Assembly: GCF_027172205.1 (NCBI RefSeq)
Contig: NC_070603.1
Span: 105,189,803-105,253,802 of the forward strand
Origin: Podarcis raffonei
Taxonomy: Eukaryota; Chordata; Lepidosauria; Squamata; Lacertidae
Direction of reading: 5' to 3'
Length of the DNA: 64,000 nt
In this document: in pieces, positions 12,601 through 21,377 of the stretch
Numbering within the stretch: the first letter of the stretch is position 1
How the letters are laid out: each line of letters starts with the position of its first letter
Notes under the pieces: generated by a model
What the model was told of the DNA's origin: nothing
What the model saw: the letters and a program-made list of their open reading frames with translations, nothing else
Database searches by the model: none
Position numbers and translations under genes: made by a program

Positions 12601-14961
12601 CACCGGGTGCCAAGCCTAGGGGGCGCTGCAGGACATCCCAACTATGAGGTAATTAATTAAGCAGAACAGAAGGTTAGAGGGGATTTTGACCTTGTACAGG
12701 GCTCTGCTGAAATCTGAAAGACCAAAATCTGTCCCACCTTGCACATTTGTAAATAAACCCAAATATTACAAAACGAAAACAAAAAAAAGCCATACGTCTC
12801 CAGATGTCATTAATACTTGTTAAGTTGTGGGTGAACATATCAGACGACACAGCGATTCTTCAAACAGCTCTTGTTTATTCACAGGCCAGAACAGAACTGA
12901 ACTGAAGGGTTTAGTCAGCCTGCTTATATAGAGCTTCAGTACAACGTAACTGTAACAATTTTCTAAAACTATCCAATCACTGAATGTCACTTTTGATCCC
13001 TTATTTGCATAACTATCTACAGTATCCTCCTGCTGGCCCAGGGTGAGAACTTCAGTACATAACAATACTCCAACTTCCATCAGCCTCAGAGAGCACGGCC
13101 AATGATAAAGGATAATAAGAACTGTAGTCCAGCAACAGCTGTGGGGAGAAGGGGGCACAGGGTTTTCAGGCCTGCTGACTTTAGGCACTCCTTTGCTTCG
13201 TCACAGAACAGTGTCAGGACTGCACCACATAATCACATTTTATGTCTGTAGCAATCTCTAAAGAAGGGTGCTTATCTGCATTTTCCCACCAACAATAAAC
13301 AGACCAGGGGGGCAATGCACACAGCATTAAGATAGTACACACTTTTTCATGTGTAGAGCTGGTCCTGTGTTTCTAAGAAGACATGCAAAGTGACTCTCTG
13401 ATGATTCAACATGGTTGCTGGGCTTCTGGGTTTCTCTTCTGCTGCAAAACAGACGCACACCTAACTTCAGGGCAACAAGCCTAGAAATGCTCAAGGGTAA
13501 AATGACCACAGAAACAGGCCTGACTCTGCTTCTTTCTTGGAAAAGGCTTTTTAGACATGTCCAGCAGGGAGTCCAGGTACCGCTTGCATGACAGCATGAG
13601 CAAGATCAGGGCTCCAGCGCAAATCATCTGGGGAAGGGAGGACAAGGTAAGCTAACTGGTTAAATCAGCAAGGGTACACTGGGCTAAAGATTTAGGTCAT
13701 CATATTGACACAGCCTCATGGGAAAAAACTGTGGAGAGCGGATATGAAATTTACAGCCCGTTTTACTTTAAAGGAAAAAATTTATGAAAATGCTATACAG
13801 GTGGTAAGGTAAAGGTAAAGGTACCCCTGCCCGTATGGGCCAGTCTTGACAGACTCTGGGGTTGTGCGGCCATCTCACTTAAGAGGCCAGGGGCCAGCGC
13901 TGTCCGCAGACACTTCCGGGTCACGTGGCCAGCGTGACATCGCTGCTCTGGCGAGGCAGAGCTGCACACGGAAACGCCGTTTACCTTCCCGCTGGTAAGC
14001 GGTCCCTATTTATCTACTTGCACCCGGGGGTGCTTTCGAACTGCTAGGTTGGCAGGCGCTGGGACCGAACAATGGGAGCGCACCCCGCCGCAGGGAATCA
14101 AACCGCCGACCTTTCGATCGGCAAGCCCTAGGCGCTGAGGCTTTTACCCACAGCGCCACCCGTGTCCCCTATACAGGTGGTATTTAATGCCAAATAAATT
14201 AGCAAAGATGTATGGAGAGTGTCCAATAAACTCTGGAAATGTAAACATAAGGAATGGACAAAGCAAGATGTATTTGTACGTAGAGTTAGACGGATGTAAC
14301 AAATTGAGAGAACTGTTCATGAAATGGTCCTGAACTGGTCTCCTGTAGTGTGCTTTGGTAATAATAATAATAATTTATTATTGATTATTGATTAGAATAT
14401 TTGTGTGAGATTGTACGGGGAAAATACGGAATAATAGATACAATCTTGCTTAAAATGTATATAGGAAGTGCAGTGTAAGCGATGGAAGTCAATCAATGAA
14501 ATTTTATTATTATTTTCATATTGAGATATTTGTAGAATAAATTTGGAAGAAACTCTTCCAACTTTTCTTCTTCCTTTCTCTTTATTTTTTCTTCTTCTTT
14601 TACCTTTTCTTCTTCTTTTCTCTTTTGTTCCTTTTTTCATATATATGTGCTTATTTGAAAAATATATTTATGTATGTATGTATTTGCAATATTTTGCTTA
14701 TATTTTGTAACAATTATGTTAAATAAATAAAAAATTATTAAGAAAAAAAAATCGAAACAATGCACACATTGTTTTGTTGTTTAGGTGATGGATCCTTCCG
14801 GGGCAGAAATGTTAGCCAAAGCCATCCCTGCCTCCCAAGTGCATATACTGGAGAAATGTGGACATTTCATCACTCTCGATAGGCCCAGGAAACTGTCAAA
14901 ACTTCTTCTGGAATTCCACTATTCAGTCTGTGGCACAGCAGAGAATAAGAAGATGGCGTAA
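3697..14961 (+). CDS. ABHD6: ABHD6-like alpha/beta hydrolase, copy 1 (8 coding exons, intact)
   Basis: Predicted membrane-anchored serine hydrolase of the ABHD6 family (monoacylglycerol lipase type; human ABHD6 hydrolyses 2-arachidonoylglycerol and related lipids). Coding exons: 3697-3818, 4573-4729, 6097-6210, 7330-7462, 8733-8890, 10525-10579, 13546-13646, 14785-14961; every intron is GT-AG and frame is kept. The product is 338 residues, against 337 for human ABHD6 as I recall it. Seen: hydrophobic anchor at about 8-24, oxyanion loop HGF at 79-81, DMPGHGETT at 105-113, nucleophile elbow GMSMGG with Ser149, Asp279 in GRED, His307 in CGH. The human triad is S148/D278/H306, so register is kept to one residue. 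Conservation falls in the cap (exons 5-6). By memory comparison it is too diverged to be the true ABHD6 orthologue, so I infer a lineage paralogue. Substrate unknown. Confidence 0.88.
3819..4572 (+). other. Copy 1 intron 1
   Basis: GTAAGT donor and TTTTAG acceptor. No repeat recognised with confidence. Confidence 0.8.
4573..4729 (+). CDS. ABHD6: ABHD6-like copy 1, exon 2 (residues 41-93)
   Basis: Acceptor 'gcttttag' before, donor AAA|GTAGGT after. Encodes the start of the hydrolase core, including VEHEGYRFCYFCRG and the oxyanion loop motif LMLHGFSFNKDMW. Length 157 nt is identical in copy 2. Confidence 0.92.
4952..5092. mobile_element. Palindromic hAT-like MITE
   Basis: About 140 bp beginning 'caggggttgaggg' and ending 'ttccccacccctg', with internal inverted halves ('ctgttggactccaactccc' against its reverse complement). 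The ends fit a hAT-type MITE, though the 8-bp flanks match only partly. Lies in intron 2 of copy 1. Confidence 0.55.
5115..5466 (-). mobile_element. tRNA-derived squamate SINE (Squam1-like)
   Basis: Minus-strand copy. Reversed, it starts 'gggacgcgggtggcgctgtg', has a B box of type 'ggttcgaatcc' and ends in '...ccctttacctttt'. Same family as 13805-14169, 27083-27444, 42659-43017 and 55608-55963. Intron 2 of copy 1. The family name is from memory. Confidence 0.85.
6097..6210 (+). CDS. ABHD6: ABHD6-like copy 1, exon 3 (residues 94-131)
   Basis: Acceptor 'ttccccag', donor CAG|GTAAGG, 114 nt, phase 0 at both ends. Encodes LFPKDLHVVCLDMPGHGETT and runs to the MIHQ end. 30 of 38 residues match copy 2. 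Confidence 0.93.
6537..7270 (-). mobile_element. Probable LTR-retrotransposon LTR (fossil), minus orientation
   Basis: GC-rich block in intron 3 of copy 1. Read on the minus strand it has a TATA-like 'tatttaagg' and a downstream AATAAA before 'gctgtggtc', the order expected in an LTR. No internal coding region, so it would be a solo LTR. The left limit is set by a TG start; the right limit is approximate and I could not find a clear target duplication. Confidence 0.45.
7330..7462 (+). CDS. ABHD6: ABHD6-like copy 1, exon 4 (nucleophile elbow)
   Basis: Acceptor 'ctttcag', donor CCTG|GTAAGT, 133 nt, ends in phase 1. Encodes FVECIGLNQKPFHLVGMSMG and the following AGIYAAQYPSDVS, with the catalytic Ser149 in GMSMGG. 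38 of 44 residues are shared with copy 2. Confidence 0.94.
7690..7850. repeat. Fragment of an inverted-repeat MITE family
   Basis: Contains 'ccatgcccagaattatctga'-like sequence and 'attaaagcatgttcttcccc', similar to parts of the repeats at 18220-19410 and 24625-24835, which have inverted ends near 'tttaaagca'. Confidence 0.35.
7857..8070. mobile_element. Pogo/Tigger-like MITE, divergent subfamily
   Basis: Starts CAGTGGTACTTCGGGTTAC, ends GAGGTTCCACTG, flanked by TA. The interior is GC-rich ('ccctcgcgcatgcgcagaag') and unlike subfamily A. Intron 4 of copy 1. Confidence 0.7.
8127..8298. mobile_element. Pogo/Tigger-like MITE, subfamily B
   Basis: 172 bp with ends CAGTGGTACCTCGGTTTTCG and CGAGGTACCACTG. 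TA follows on the right; on the left the bases are CA. Interior differs from subfamily A. Lies 56 bp from the previous MITE. Confidence 0.75.
8500..8625. repeat. Palindromic hAT-like MITE fragment
   Basis: 'tacaactcccatcagccctt' faces its own inverted counterpart 'gctgatgggagttgtggccc' 50 bp away. Same family as 4952-5092. Confidence 0.5.
8733..8890 (+). CDS. ABHD6: ABHD6-like copy 1, exon 5 (cap region)
   Basis: Acceptor 'actctttag', donor CAG|GTGAAG, 158 nt. Encodes GLRYAADNEFIKHMKELRKS and onward to HPSSTNMQ: 53 residues counting the split first codon, the same length as my recollection of the human segment. It is 42 nt longer than the matching exon of copy 2. Confidence 0.88.
9100..9615 (+). 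repeat. tRNA-derived SINE with CR1-like tail, split by an insertion
   Basis: Begins 'ctcagttggttagagtgtgg' (A-box-like) at 9113 and ends with the CR1-type tail 'tcttccaactccacaattct' at about 9583-9602. About 400 bp of other sequence lies between; it has no clear identity, although its minus strand resembles the tail region of the gypsy element at 44768-49679. Confidence 0.45.
9655..9717. repeat. (TTC)n microsatellite
   Basis: About twenty TTC units, ending in an L2-like fragment 'ctcacccatctagctgggct' (minus orientation). Confidence 0.9.
10250..10427 (+). repeat. LINE 3' end with (ATCT)n tail
   Basis: 'ggattgtaccgccaagcgtg' near the end followed by 'aataaattatctatctatct' is a typical L2-like 3' terminus with a simple tail. 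Intron 5 of copy 1. Confidence 0.45.
10525..10579 (+). CDS. ABHD6: ABHD6-like copy 1, exon 6
   Basis: Acceptor 'ccccttag', donor AAAAT|GTAAGT, 55 nt, ends in phase 1. Encodes LLKGYLKDRRPHKSFFLK plus the first base of a Cys codon completed by exon 7. This aligns with my recollection of ILQGLVDVRIPHNNFYRK in human ABHD6. Confidence 0.85.
10715..11400 (-). mobile_element. L1 LINE 3' fragment carrying a pogo-like MITE
   Basis: Minus-strand L1 3' UTR and end of ORF2; the downstream part translates to LTGRIRGDMVQKVNKEGAIF. It is paralogous, nearly base for base, to 43270-43850. The MITE at 11077-11318 interrupts it. Intron 6 of copy 1. Confidence 0.8.
11077..11318. mobile_element. Pogo/Tigger-like MITE, subfamily A, with known empty site
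   Basis: Ends CAGTGGTACCTCAGG and CTGAGGTACCACTG. The paralogous L1 fragment at 43620 reads 'ttttgatgtattccttaaag' without the element; here it reads 'ttgatgta' + MITE + 'tattccttaaag'. The insertion therefore duplicated exactly TA, the hallmark of Tc1/mariner and pogo-type transposition. Confidence 0.9.
11796..12037. mobile_element. Pogo/Tigger-like MITE, subfamily A
   Basis: Ends CAGTGGTACCTCGGGTTAAG and CCCGAGGTACCACTG, flanked by TA on both sides; inserted in the opposite orientation to 11077-11318. Intron 6 of copy 1. Confidence 0.85.
12440..12575. repeat. Fragment of an inverted-repeat MITE family
   Basis: Contains 'cagttcccaggattccgtaa' and 'gttaaatgtatagtgtgaat', matching the right half of the repeat at 24625-24835. 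Confidence 0.4.
12818..13064 (-). mobile_element. Solo LTR (fossil), minus orientation, 5-bp target duplication
   Basis: About 247 bp, read on the minus strand from TGTTATGTACTGAAG to ...TTAACA, with TATA-like 'ctatataagc' and AATAAA in the right order. An exact duplication ATACT flanks it (12813-12817 and 13065-13069). No internal region remains, so it is a solo LTR. The first bases match those of the LTR at 58035-58380. Intron 6 of copy 1. Confidence 0.8.
13070..13150. repeat. Palindromic hAT-like MITE fragment
   Basis: 'ccaacttccatcagcctcag' ... 'gaactgtagtccagcaacag', same family as 4952-5092. Confidence 0.35.
13546..13646 (+). CDS. ABHD6: ABHD6-like copy 1, exon 7 (catalytic Asp)
   Basis: Acceptor 'ggaaaag', donor AAG|GTAAGC, 101 nt. 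Encodes FLDMSSRESRYRLHDSMSKI and then IIWGREDK with the predicted catalytic Asp279. Confidence 0.92.
13692..14755 (+). mobile_element. L1 LINE 3' fragment, split by a SINE
   Basis: The first part matches L1 ORF2 near its C-terminus in several frames (degenerate); the last part is L1 3' UTR ending in an A-rich tail at about 14740-14755. The SINE at 13805-14169 sits inside, with an 11-bp duplication of L1 sequence. Contains (ATA/ATT) simple sequence near 14360. Intron 7 of copy 1. Confidence 0.65.
13805..14169 (-). mobile_element. tRNA-derived squamate SINE (Squam1-like)
   Basis: Minus-strand copy with perfect 11-bp target duplication TATACAGGTGG at 13794-13804 and 14170-14180. Same family as 42659-43017, to which it is very close ('cagactctggggttgtg', 'tttacccacagcgccacc'). 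Confidence 0.92.
14785..14961 (+). CDS. ABHD6: ABHD6-like copy 1, exon 8 (catalytic His, stop)
   Basis: Acceptor 'tgtttag', 59 codons including TAA at 14959-14961. Encodes VMDPSGAEMLAKAIPASQVH and LEKCGHFITLDRPRK, with catalytic His307 in CGH; ends AENKKMA. Confidence 0.94.
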   Translation: MMDPSGAEMLAKAIPASQVHILEKCGHFITLDRPRKLSKLLLEFHYSVCGTAENKKMA

Positions 14962-15384
14962 ACCTCGCCAAGGTTGGAGCAGCAGCTCATGAAGATTCAA
15001 AGCAACTTGGTACCTCAGAAAGGACAATGTGGAAACGACATTTTGAATGTTCCTCTCCCCCCTGCATTTTTCACAACAAAAGGTTTATGGAATATGGTAT
15101 ATGGGCTCTCCACAGGGCCTAAACAGAACTGAGGAATTTGCATGCTTCATTTTCCATGTCACAACTTGTAATTAGGTCACATCGGTGGGGAGAAACCAAC
15201 CAACCAACTTGTGGGTATTAGATTTCAGATTGCGATCCTATCTAGGGGCGAGCCCCATTGAATGCACTAGAAGATATTTATAAGTAAACACGTGAAGGGT
15301 TGCACCAGATGGCTGCAATGTTATGCTTACTTAACTGGGAATAAGTTCTCTTGAACTCGATGGGTGTAACACTGCAGAAAAAGC

Positions 15385-15390
15385 ATTAAA
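15385..15390 (+). promoter_or_regulatory. Candidate poly(A) signal of copy 1
   Basis: ATTAAA inside 'gcattaaaactgtgg'. Copy 2 has the homologous 'tattaaaattgtgg' at 33595-33609 in the same position relative to its stop codon, apart from a MITE inserted there. Confidence 0.45.
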
Positions 15391-15443
15391 ACTGTGGAAG
15401 ATAAAATAGGTTTTCTCAATCTAAGGAATAATGTTTTGAAATA

Positions 15444-15685
15444 CAGTGGTACCCCGAGTTACATGCGCTTCAGGTTACATACGCTTCAGGTTACAGACTC
15501 CGCTAACCCAGAAATAGTGCTTCGGGTTAAGAACTTTGCTTCAGGATGAGAACAGAAATCATGCTCTGGCGGCGCGGCAGCAGCAGGAGGCCCCATTAGC
15601 TAAAGTGGTGCTTCAGGTTAAGAACAGTTTCAGGTTAAGAACAGACCTCCGGAATGAATTAAGTACTTAACCTGAGGTACCACTG
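15444..15685. mobile_element. Pogo/Tigger-like MITE, subfamily A
   Basis: Ends CAGTGGTACCCCGAGTTAC and CTGAGGTACCACTG, TA on both sides, just past the candidate end of copy 1. Confidence 0.85.
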
Positions 15686-16188
15686 TATGGTGAAATCACC
15701 TAAGCTACATGGCATTTTTGAACACTTTCCCCCATTTTAAAACTGGACTGCATCCACTTTTGAAATCTTTGCTTAATTTTGACCTGTTGCCAGCAAGGCA
15801 CCCAGCCGCCTCCTATGAATATTTGACTTATGCATCAGAGCAGGAGAACGCATTAGATAAAGGTGAGTCCCAGGGTGAAGTGGGATACTGCAGAAAGAAC
15901 TGGGGTTGGTCAGAGGCAAAGCTGGGTTTATGCAAGATGGCATGATTTGAAGCAGGGACCCTTGATGTGCTTTGTGGTGCCTTGATGATGCAGATATTTT
16001 AAAAAATGCTGCAGACAAGCATCTCCTAAAAGTGAACATACCTGTCATTCACCCAAAGGTCCCAGAGTGGGTTACAACAATTAAAGCACAAACAAGTTAC
16101 AGAAATGAGGTGAGTCCTAAAAATATGTATCTTGGGTGTTAAAAGCCAGGGTAAAGAGGTATGTCTTCAGCATTCACCAAAACCTATA

Positions 16189-16672
16189 CAGTGGTACCTT
16201 GGTTCTCAAACTTAATCTGTTCCGGAAGTCCATTCCAAAACCAAAGCATTCCAAAACCAAGACACTCTTTCCCATAGAAAGTAATGCAAAATGGATTAAT
16301 CCGTTCCAGCACTTTAACATGAATTTTACTATCTAACAAGACCATTGATCCATAAAATGAAAGCAATAAACAATGCACACAAAGTCACACAAGCAAGCAA
16401 TCAATCAGTAGCTGAACTGGGTTCCACACAGTCACAAAAACAAAAAAAGAGCTGCAAAAACAAAAACGCAAAATAAATAGCAAAAACAGACAGACCTCGG
16501 TGTAACACTCAAAACGGAAGTGTGACACTCAAATCGTCAGTGTAACACTCAAAAAGGAGCATGCTCAGCTTCAGAAAATCATTCACAAACCGGAACACTT
16601 ACTTCAGGGTTTGCAGTGTTTGGGTTCCAAGTTATTTGAGTACCAAGGCATTTGAGAACCAAGGTACCACTG
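16189..16672. mobile_element. Pogo/Tigger-like MITE, subfamily C (long)
   Basis: 484 bp between CAGTGGTACCTTGGTTCTCA and AACCAAGGTACCACTG, flanked by TA. The middle is AT-rich and carries spaced repeats of 'gtaacactcaaa' type. A second copy in the opposite orientation lies at 23311-23826. No open frame encoding a transposase. Confidence 0.82.
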
Positions 16673-18219
16673 TATAATGAAGATGCCAGACAACGCTGTT
16701 CTACAACATAGGGGCTGCCACAGAGAATGCCTTCTCCTGGACCACAACTACACTGTCTGAGGAGGGTGGAACAGCCATTAGGGTCCCCTTTGCTGAACAA
16801 AGCACCTGAGGGGATCTGTAGGGAAGGAGGCAGGCTTTCAGGTATTTAGGACCATATCAGGGTCAGATGATGGGGAAGGAGGACTGAACACCAGAACAGA
16901 GGGAGAGCTCCACTGTGACGGACAGGCCCAGCCAATCAGAGAGAATGCTTGTACCTGGAAATTTGTCTATTTGTCTGCAGGTAGGTAAGTTTCTTACCCA
17001 GAGGCACCTCTCTCACATCCAGTTTTCAGAGCAGTTGCCTACTAAAACTTTAATAATCCCTAAATCACAGGGAAACAACTGCAGCTATCTTTCTGAGATT
17101 TGGTAGGATTCTTATCACCAATTATTGCCTGGAAATGTCATCCAGTTCTGCTGAAAAATGAAAAGGGAACATGTACCTGCTTTATTTTTTTTGGGGGGGG
17201 AGACACATTTTAGAGGTGTCCAGTGTAAAAGCCCTTGGACCTATTTGCCTATTATTAAGTCAGGATTTATCCAATGGAGAGGAGTGGGGAGTACTTTGCC
17301 TGCAAATTTTATCCACTTCTGTCAAAATGGAGGAAGTGTTAGCCATTCTTTATTTGTTTCCCTATTGTGAAAGTGGGGGAATTGGAATAGACTCCAAAAC
17401 TGTAACACCTGCTCTTGTTGGGGAAACCACTGCAAATTTCTAAAATTTGACAGGATTCGTGTGTATAGAAGGAATGACATAGTCTGCAAATTTCATCAAA
17501 TTCTATTTTTTAAAGGGGGGGGGAGTGATACCGATTTTTTTTTTAGTTCCCAATAGTGAATGAGAGGGAAAAAGAAGTAGATATGATTGCCAAAGTGATG
17601 GATATTGATAAGCATAGAAAAGCCAGGAGAAGGCACCAAGCACAGAGAAAAGGCAGATGTGAGAGAGAGTAAAAAAAGATTCAAAAGATTTACAGGCTGC
17701 TCCCATACGTACCCTGCTGTGATACTGTTATACCAAAAGGATTTTTGTCCACCCTCCCCCCCAAATGTCCATTTTAAAGTTATTTTTTACTGACCACGTC
17801 TGCAGATTCCCTGCTTTGTTACGACCTCAGCTCTTAGGGTTGGGGCTGGCATGTGGGTAGCAGAGCCAGCCGGCCCATGAGGTGATGTAAGGCAGTCTCC
17901 TCAGTCAGCAGACCTGGCCTCCTCCACATGTGCTCATCTGCCGCTGCAGCCGCCTCCTCCATGTCCAGCCACTGTCTCCATGTACACCCAACCTCCTCCC
18001 CTGTGCATAGCCTCCTCCTCTGTGCATGCGCGCACATTGTGGCATCAGCACTTTCAATTGCTGCTGCCTTTCCACGAAGTCCTGTTTGTGGGCATCACAG
18101 AGACCTCTGTTTGAAAGGTTGTCTGGTCTACGTTTGGTTTCAAGAACCATAAAAACGGACAGCAGGGGGCCTTGAACCATTAGCACCTAGACATCAGATC
18201 AAGCAGGCACAAAGGGCAG
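16673..18219. other. Intergenic, no recognisable gene
   Basis: Mixed sequence with homopolymer runs near 17190 and 17510 and a CT-rich block at 17900-18010. I see no exon-like or transposon-like structure here that I can name. Confidence 0.4.
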
Positions 18220-19410
18220 CCACAGGCCCCATCCACACTACACATTTAAAGCAGTATCATACCACTTTGTTTGTTTGTTTATTGGTTTTCACATATTACA
18301 TTACAATACAACTGTACCAAAGCCAACACCATTTCCTCCCCATCCCCCCATACATTTACATTTATATTTCCTCAATCTATCATATTATTCTTTTCTCCTT
18401 CCTCCCACTTCCCTCCACCCCCACTCGATTTCCTCCACATTATACAATTTACAATAATCTTTGCATTCTACAGTCTTCTCAAATCATCTATATTCTTATT
18501 ATCTTTCCTTACTAATTTTTCTTTCATCCAATACTTCACATTTTAATTTAGGCATATTAGCGTATCTTTTTTTGAGCAATATTTTGCCATATATTCATCA
18601 AAACATTTCCACTCCTTTTTAAATTTTTGATTTGACTGATTTCTTATTATAGAAGTTAATTTTGCCATAATTAAAAATCATTTAGTTTACAAATCCATTC
18701 CTCCTTTGTGGGTATAGTTTGTGACTTCCACCTAGCAGCAATCTGTAAGCCAACCTTTTCCTGAAGTTCTTTTTGCTCTTGTTCTTGCATATTTTTTACC
18801 GTAAGTTTTGTCTTTTCCATATTCATTTTAAAGCCAGACCCCTTGCCAAAGTCATATATTAACTTTATTGCTTTAGCAATACTGGCTTCTGGTTCTTCTG
18901 TTGTTAACAAAATACCATCCGCAAAGGCCCTGATCTTAAAAACCTCTTTTCCCAATGTTATTCCTATAATCTCTTTGTCTTTCCTTATTTCCGACAGCAA
19001 TATTTCTAATGTCAATATAAAAAGTAAAGGTTAGAGGACACCCTTGTCTGGTGCCCTTCTCCACTGGAAAGCATTCTGTCCTGACACTATTAATTATTAG
19101 ACTAGCCTTCTGCTTCTCGTAAATCGCATTTATACCTCGTATCATACCACTTTGAACAGCCATGGCTTCCCCCTCCCCACAAATCCTGAGAACTGTATTT
19201 GTGGCGGGTGCTGAGAATTGTCTGGAGACCTCTATTCCCCTCACAAAGCTACAATTCCCAGAGTTCCCTGGGAAGAGTGGTTGACTCTTAAATCACTCTG
19301 TGAAGGGAATGGAGGGGTCCCCAAACAATTTTCCCCGCCCTTAACAAATTACACTTATCAAGAATCCTTTGGGGGAAGCCATGAATGCTCAGTGGCATGA
19401 GAGGCAAATG
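18220..19410. repeat. Inverted-repeat MITE interrupted by an L1 fragment
   Basis: Outer repeat begins 'ggccccatccacactacaca' and contains 'cacatttaaagcagtatcat'; the related copy at 24625-24835 ends with the reverse complement of this start. The L1 at 18270-19138 divides it. Probably a non-autonomous DNA transposon; the superfamily is uncertain. Confidence 0.5.
18270..19138 (-). mobile_element. L1 LINE fragment with 16-bp target duplication
   Basis: Minus-strand L1 3' part. ORF2 pieces include RAFADGILLTTEEPEASIAK (RT region; FADD is changed to FADG) and KGTRQGCPLTFTFYIDI. Much of ORF2 between the RT and the 3' UTR is missing. Exact duplication GTATCATACCACTTTG at 18254-18269 and 19139-19154 proves retrotransposition into the MITE. 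Confidence 0.88.
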
Positions 19411-19798
19411 GGGTCTCCGTCTTCCCTGCAATGGTGAGATGGGTTGTCAATTCATAAATTTGCATCTATACATAGAAAATAGCACATGCAAGTTGTATGT
19501 TTATCTACTTCCTCCAGTGGCTTTGCCACTCTTCAGGCGAACAGCACAAAGCAGTTTAATATAAATGCTAAATCAAGTAAGCAACACTTATTGCTACATA
19601 ATAATGCCTGCCAAGGAATTGCTTTGGGTGAGATCACTCTTCAACAGATTGCATCACCAATGAATAAATTGGGTCCATATTGGAAATGGAATCATCACTT
19701 TCTCTTGGAGAAATGAACACCTGGTCAGGTAATGGAAGAAACAACTGAATATTGTAAAACCAGTTTAAACTGTAGGGTTCCTGTGTGCTCTCAGTATA

Positions 19799-19908
19799 CA
19801 GTGGTACCTTGGGTTACATACACTTCAGGTTACAGACTCCGCTAACCCAGAAATAGTGCTTCAGGTTAAGGACTTTGCTTCAGGATGAGAACAGAAATCA
19901 TGCTCTGA
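19799..19908. mobile_element. Pogo/Tigger-like MITE, subfamily A, truncated
   Basis: Starts CAGTGGTACCTTGGGTTAC after TA and stops at about 'atcatgctctg', roughly half length; the right inverted end is absent. Confidence 0.75.
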
Positions 19909-20079
19909 GCTTATCTTCATCTCAAAAGAAATCACAGCAAAAGGAACAATGATCTATTTGGAAAACATCAGAGAACCTGAGAAATTGCATAAACAAAGGA
20001 ATAACAAAAATATGAGCATTTGGAATTGGAGAGGAGGAAACAAGATTTGTTGTTGTTACAGTTTATTTATATAATAGGG

Positions 20080-20200
20080 TGTTGTTGCTGTTGTTTCTAT
20101 ACTACCCTTCATCTGAGGAACACAGAGTAGTTTACAATATAAAAACACAAAAATACGTAACATAGTAACAAATAAAAACAACACACACACTTAGTTCAAA
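20080..20200 (-). repeat. L2-like LINE 3' fragment
   Basis: 'ctatactacccttcatctga' ... 'gtagtttacaatataaaaac' resembles the minus strand of an L2-type 3' end. Confidence 0.4.
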
Positions 20201-20227
20201 AGGCCGTCGTTTGTTTAATTAGCCATA

Positions 20228-20493
20228 GGTAGGCCCTGAGTGCTCAGTGGAAGGACAGGTCCTGAAGCTGAGGCTCCAATACCTTGGCCACCTCATGAGA
20301 AGAGAAGACTCCCTGGAAAAGACCCTGAGGTTGGGAAAGATGGAGGGCACAAGGAGAAGGGGACGACAGAGGACGAGATGGGTGGACAGTGTTCTCAAAG
20401 CTACCAGCATGAGTTTGACCAAAGTGTGGGAGGCGGGCTCTGGTCCATGGGGTCATGAAGAGTCGGACCCGACTAAACGACTAAACAACAACA
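20228..20493 (+). mobile_element. BovB (RTE) LINE 3' fragment
   Basis: Encodes LKLRLQYLGHLMRREDSLEK, TLRLGKMEGTRRRGRQRTRW and the terminal KRLNNN in one frame, the characteristic C-terminus of BovB ORF2, ending in CAA repeats. The matching segment of the fragment at 60075-60742 is close to identical. Confidence 0.9.
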
Positions 20494-20720
20494 AAGGCCT
20501 GGGAGAAGAGGAATGTTGTTGCCTGTTGCCTACAGATATGCAACGAAGGTGCCAGGCGAACCTCCCTGGGGAGAGCATTCCACAAGCAGGGAGTCACCAC
20601 AGGAAAGGCCCGTTCTTGTGTTGCTGTCTTCTAGAGGCCTCTGGTGGAGGAGGCAGATGAAGAAGGACCTCAAATGATGACTGCAGGGTTCAGGTTGCTT
20701 CATATGGAGAGAGGCAGTCC
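20494..20720. repeat. LINE-derived repeat, unclassified
   Basis: 'cctccctggggagagcattc' recurs in part at 60025-60060. I take it as an L2/CR1-type non-coding segment, but I cannot place it firmly. Confidence 0.35.
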
Positions 20721-21091
20721 AAACAAAATCTACAGTAGCATACCAAAAATAGGCCCTGAAGCAAAACAATCACAGCAGAAATCACAACACAGGATGGCAG
20801 GAAGAGAATCTTTTCCAAAGGACTGAAGGATCAAATTGCACCCAGAACATTTTGTGGCAGCTTACGCAGATAATCTATGAGATTTAAAATATGCCTGCAG
20901 GCTACTATCCGGGAAACATTTTCAGAAATTCAACTTGGGAGCCTTGGCTCTTAAGATTTGTGTGAATGGGGTTTCTACCACTGAAGGTGGCATAAGAAAG
21001 ACCTGGGAACAATTTAGAATTTGTTAATAAAATTCTGGCAAGGTTGCTCAGTGCCTTCCCTTTGTTATGGAGATTAACTGATGGATCTCAG

Positions 21092-21377
21092 CAGGCCCGG
21101 ATTTAGGTTTGATGAGGCCCTAAACTACTGAAGGTAATGGGGCCCTTTATATGTCCAGCTGTCTTTTGTCAAGCTGTTTTTGGTGTTGAATATATGCTAT
21201 ATGGTAATTTATGGACCTAATAGGTCCATATACAATGCAAAACACTGTTGCTGTATGTAGGTTTTATTTTATTTGTTTTTTATCTTATATTTTGGAAATG
21301 TACATCCAGGTTTGTTTTACTTTAATGTTTTTGGGTGGGGGGGCCTAAGCTATAGCTTATATGTAAATCCGGCACTG
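21092..21377. mobile_element. hAT-like MITE
   Basis: Ends CAGGCCCGGATTTAGG and TAAATCCGGCACTG form an imperfect inverted repeat. The 8-bp flanks (GATCTCAG / GATGGCTG) agree at 5 of 8 sites. A second copy, split by BovB, occupies 59970-60825. Confidence 0.6.

Noticed and set aside
14392-14640. Lys/Arg-rich 82-codon minus-strand frame
   Set aside because: Low-complexity antisense translation of a CT-rich L1 3' UTR tract.
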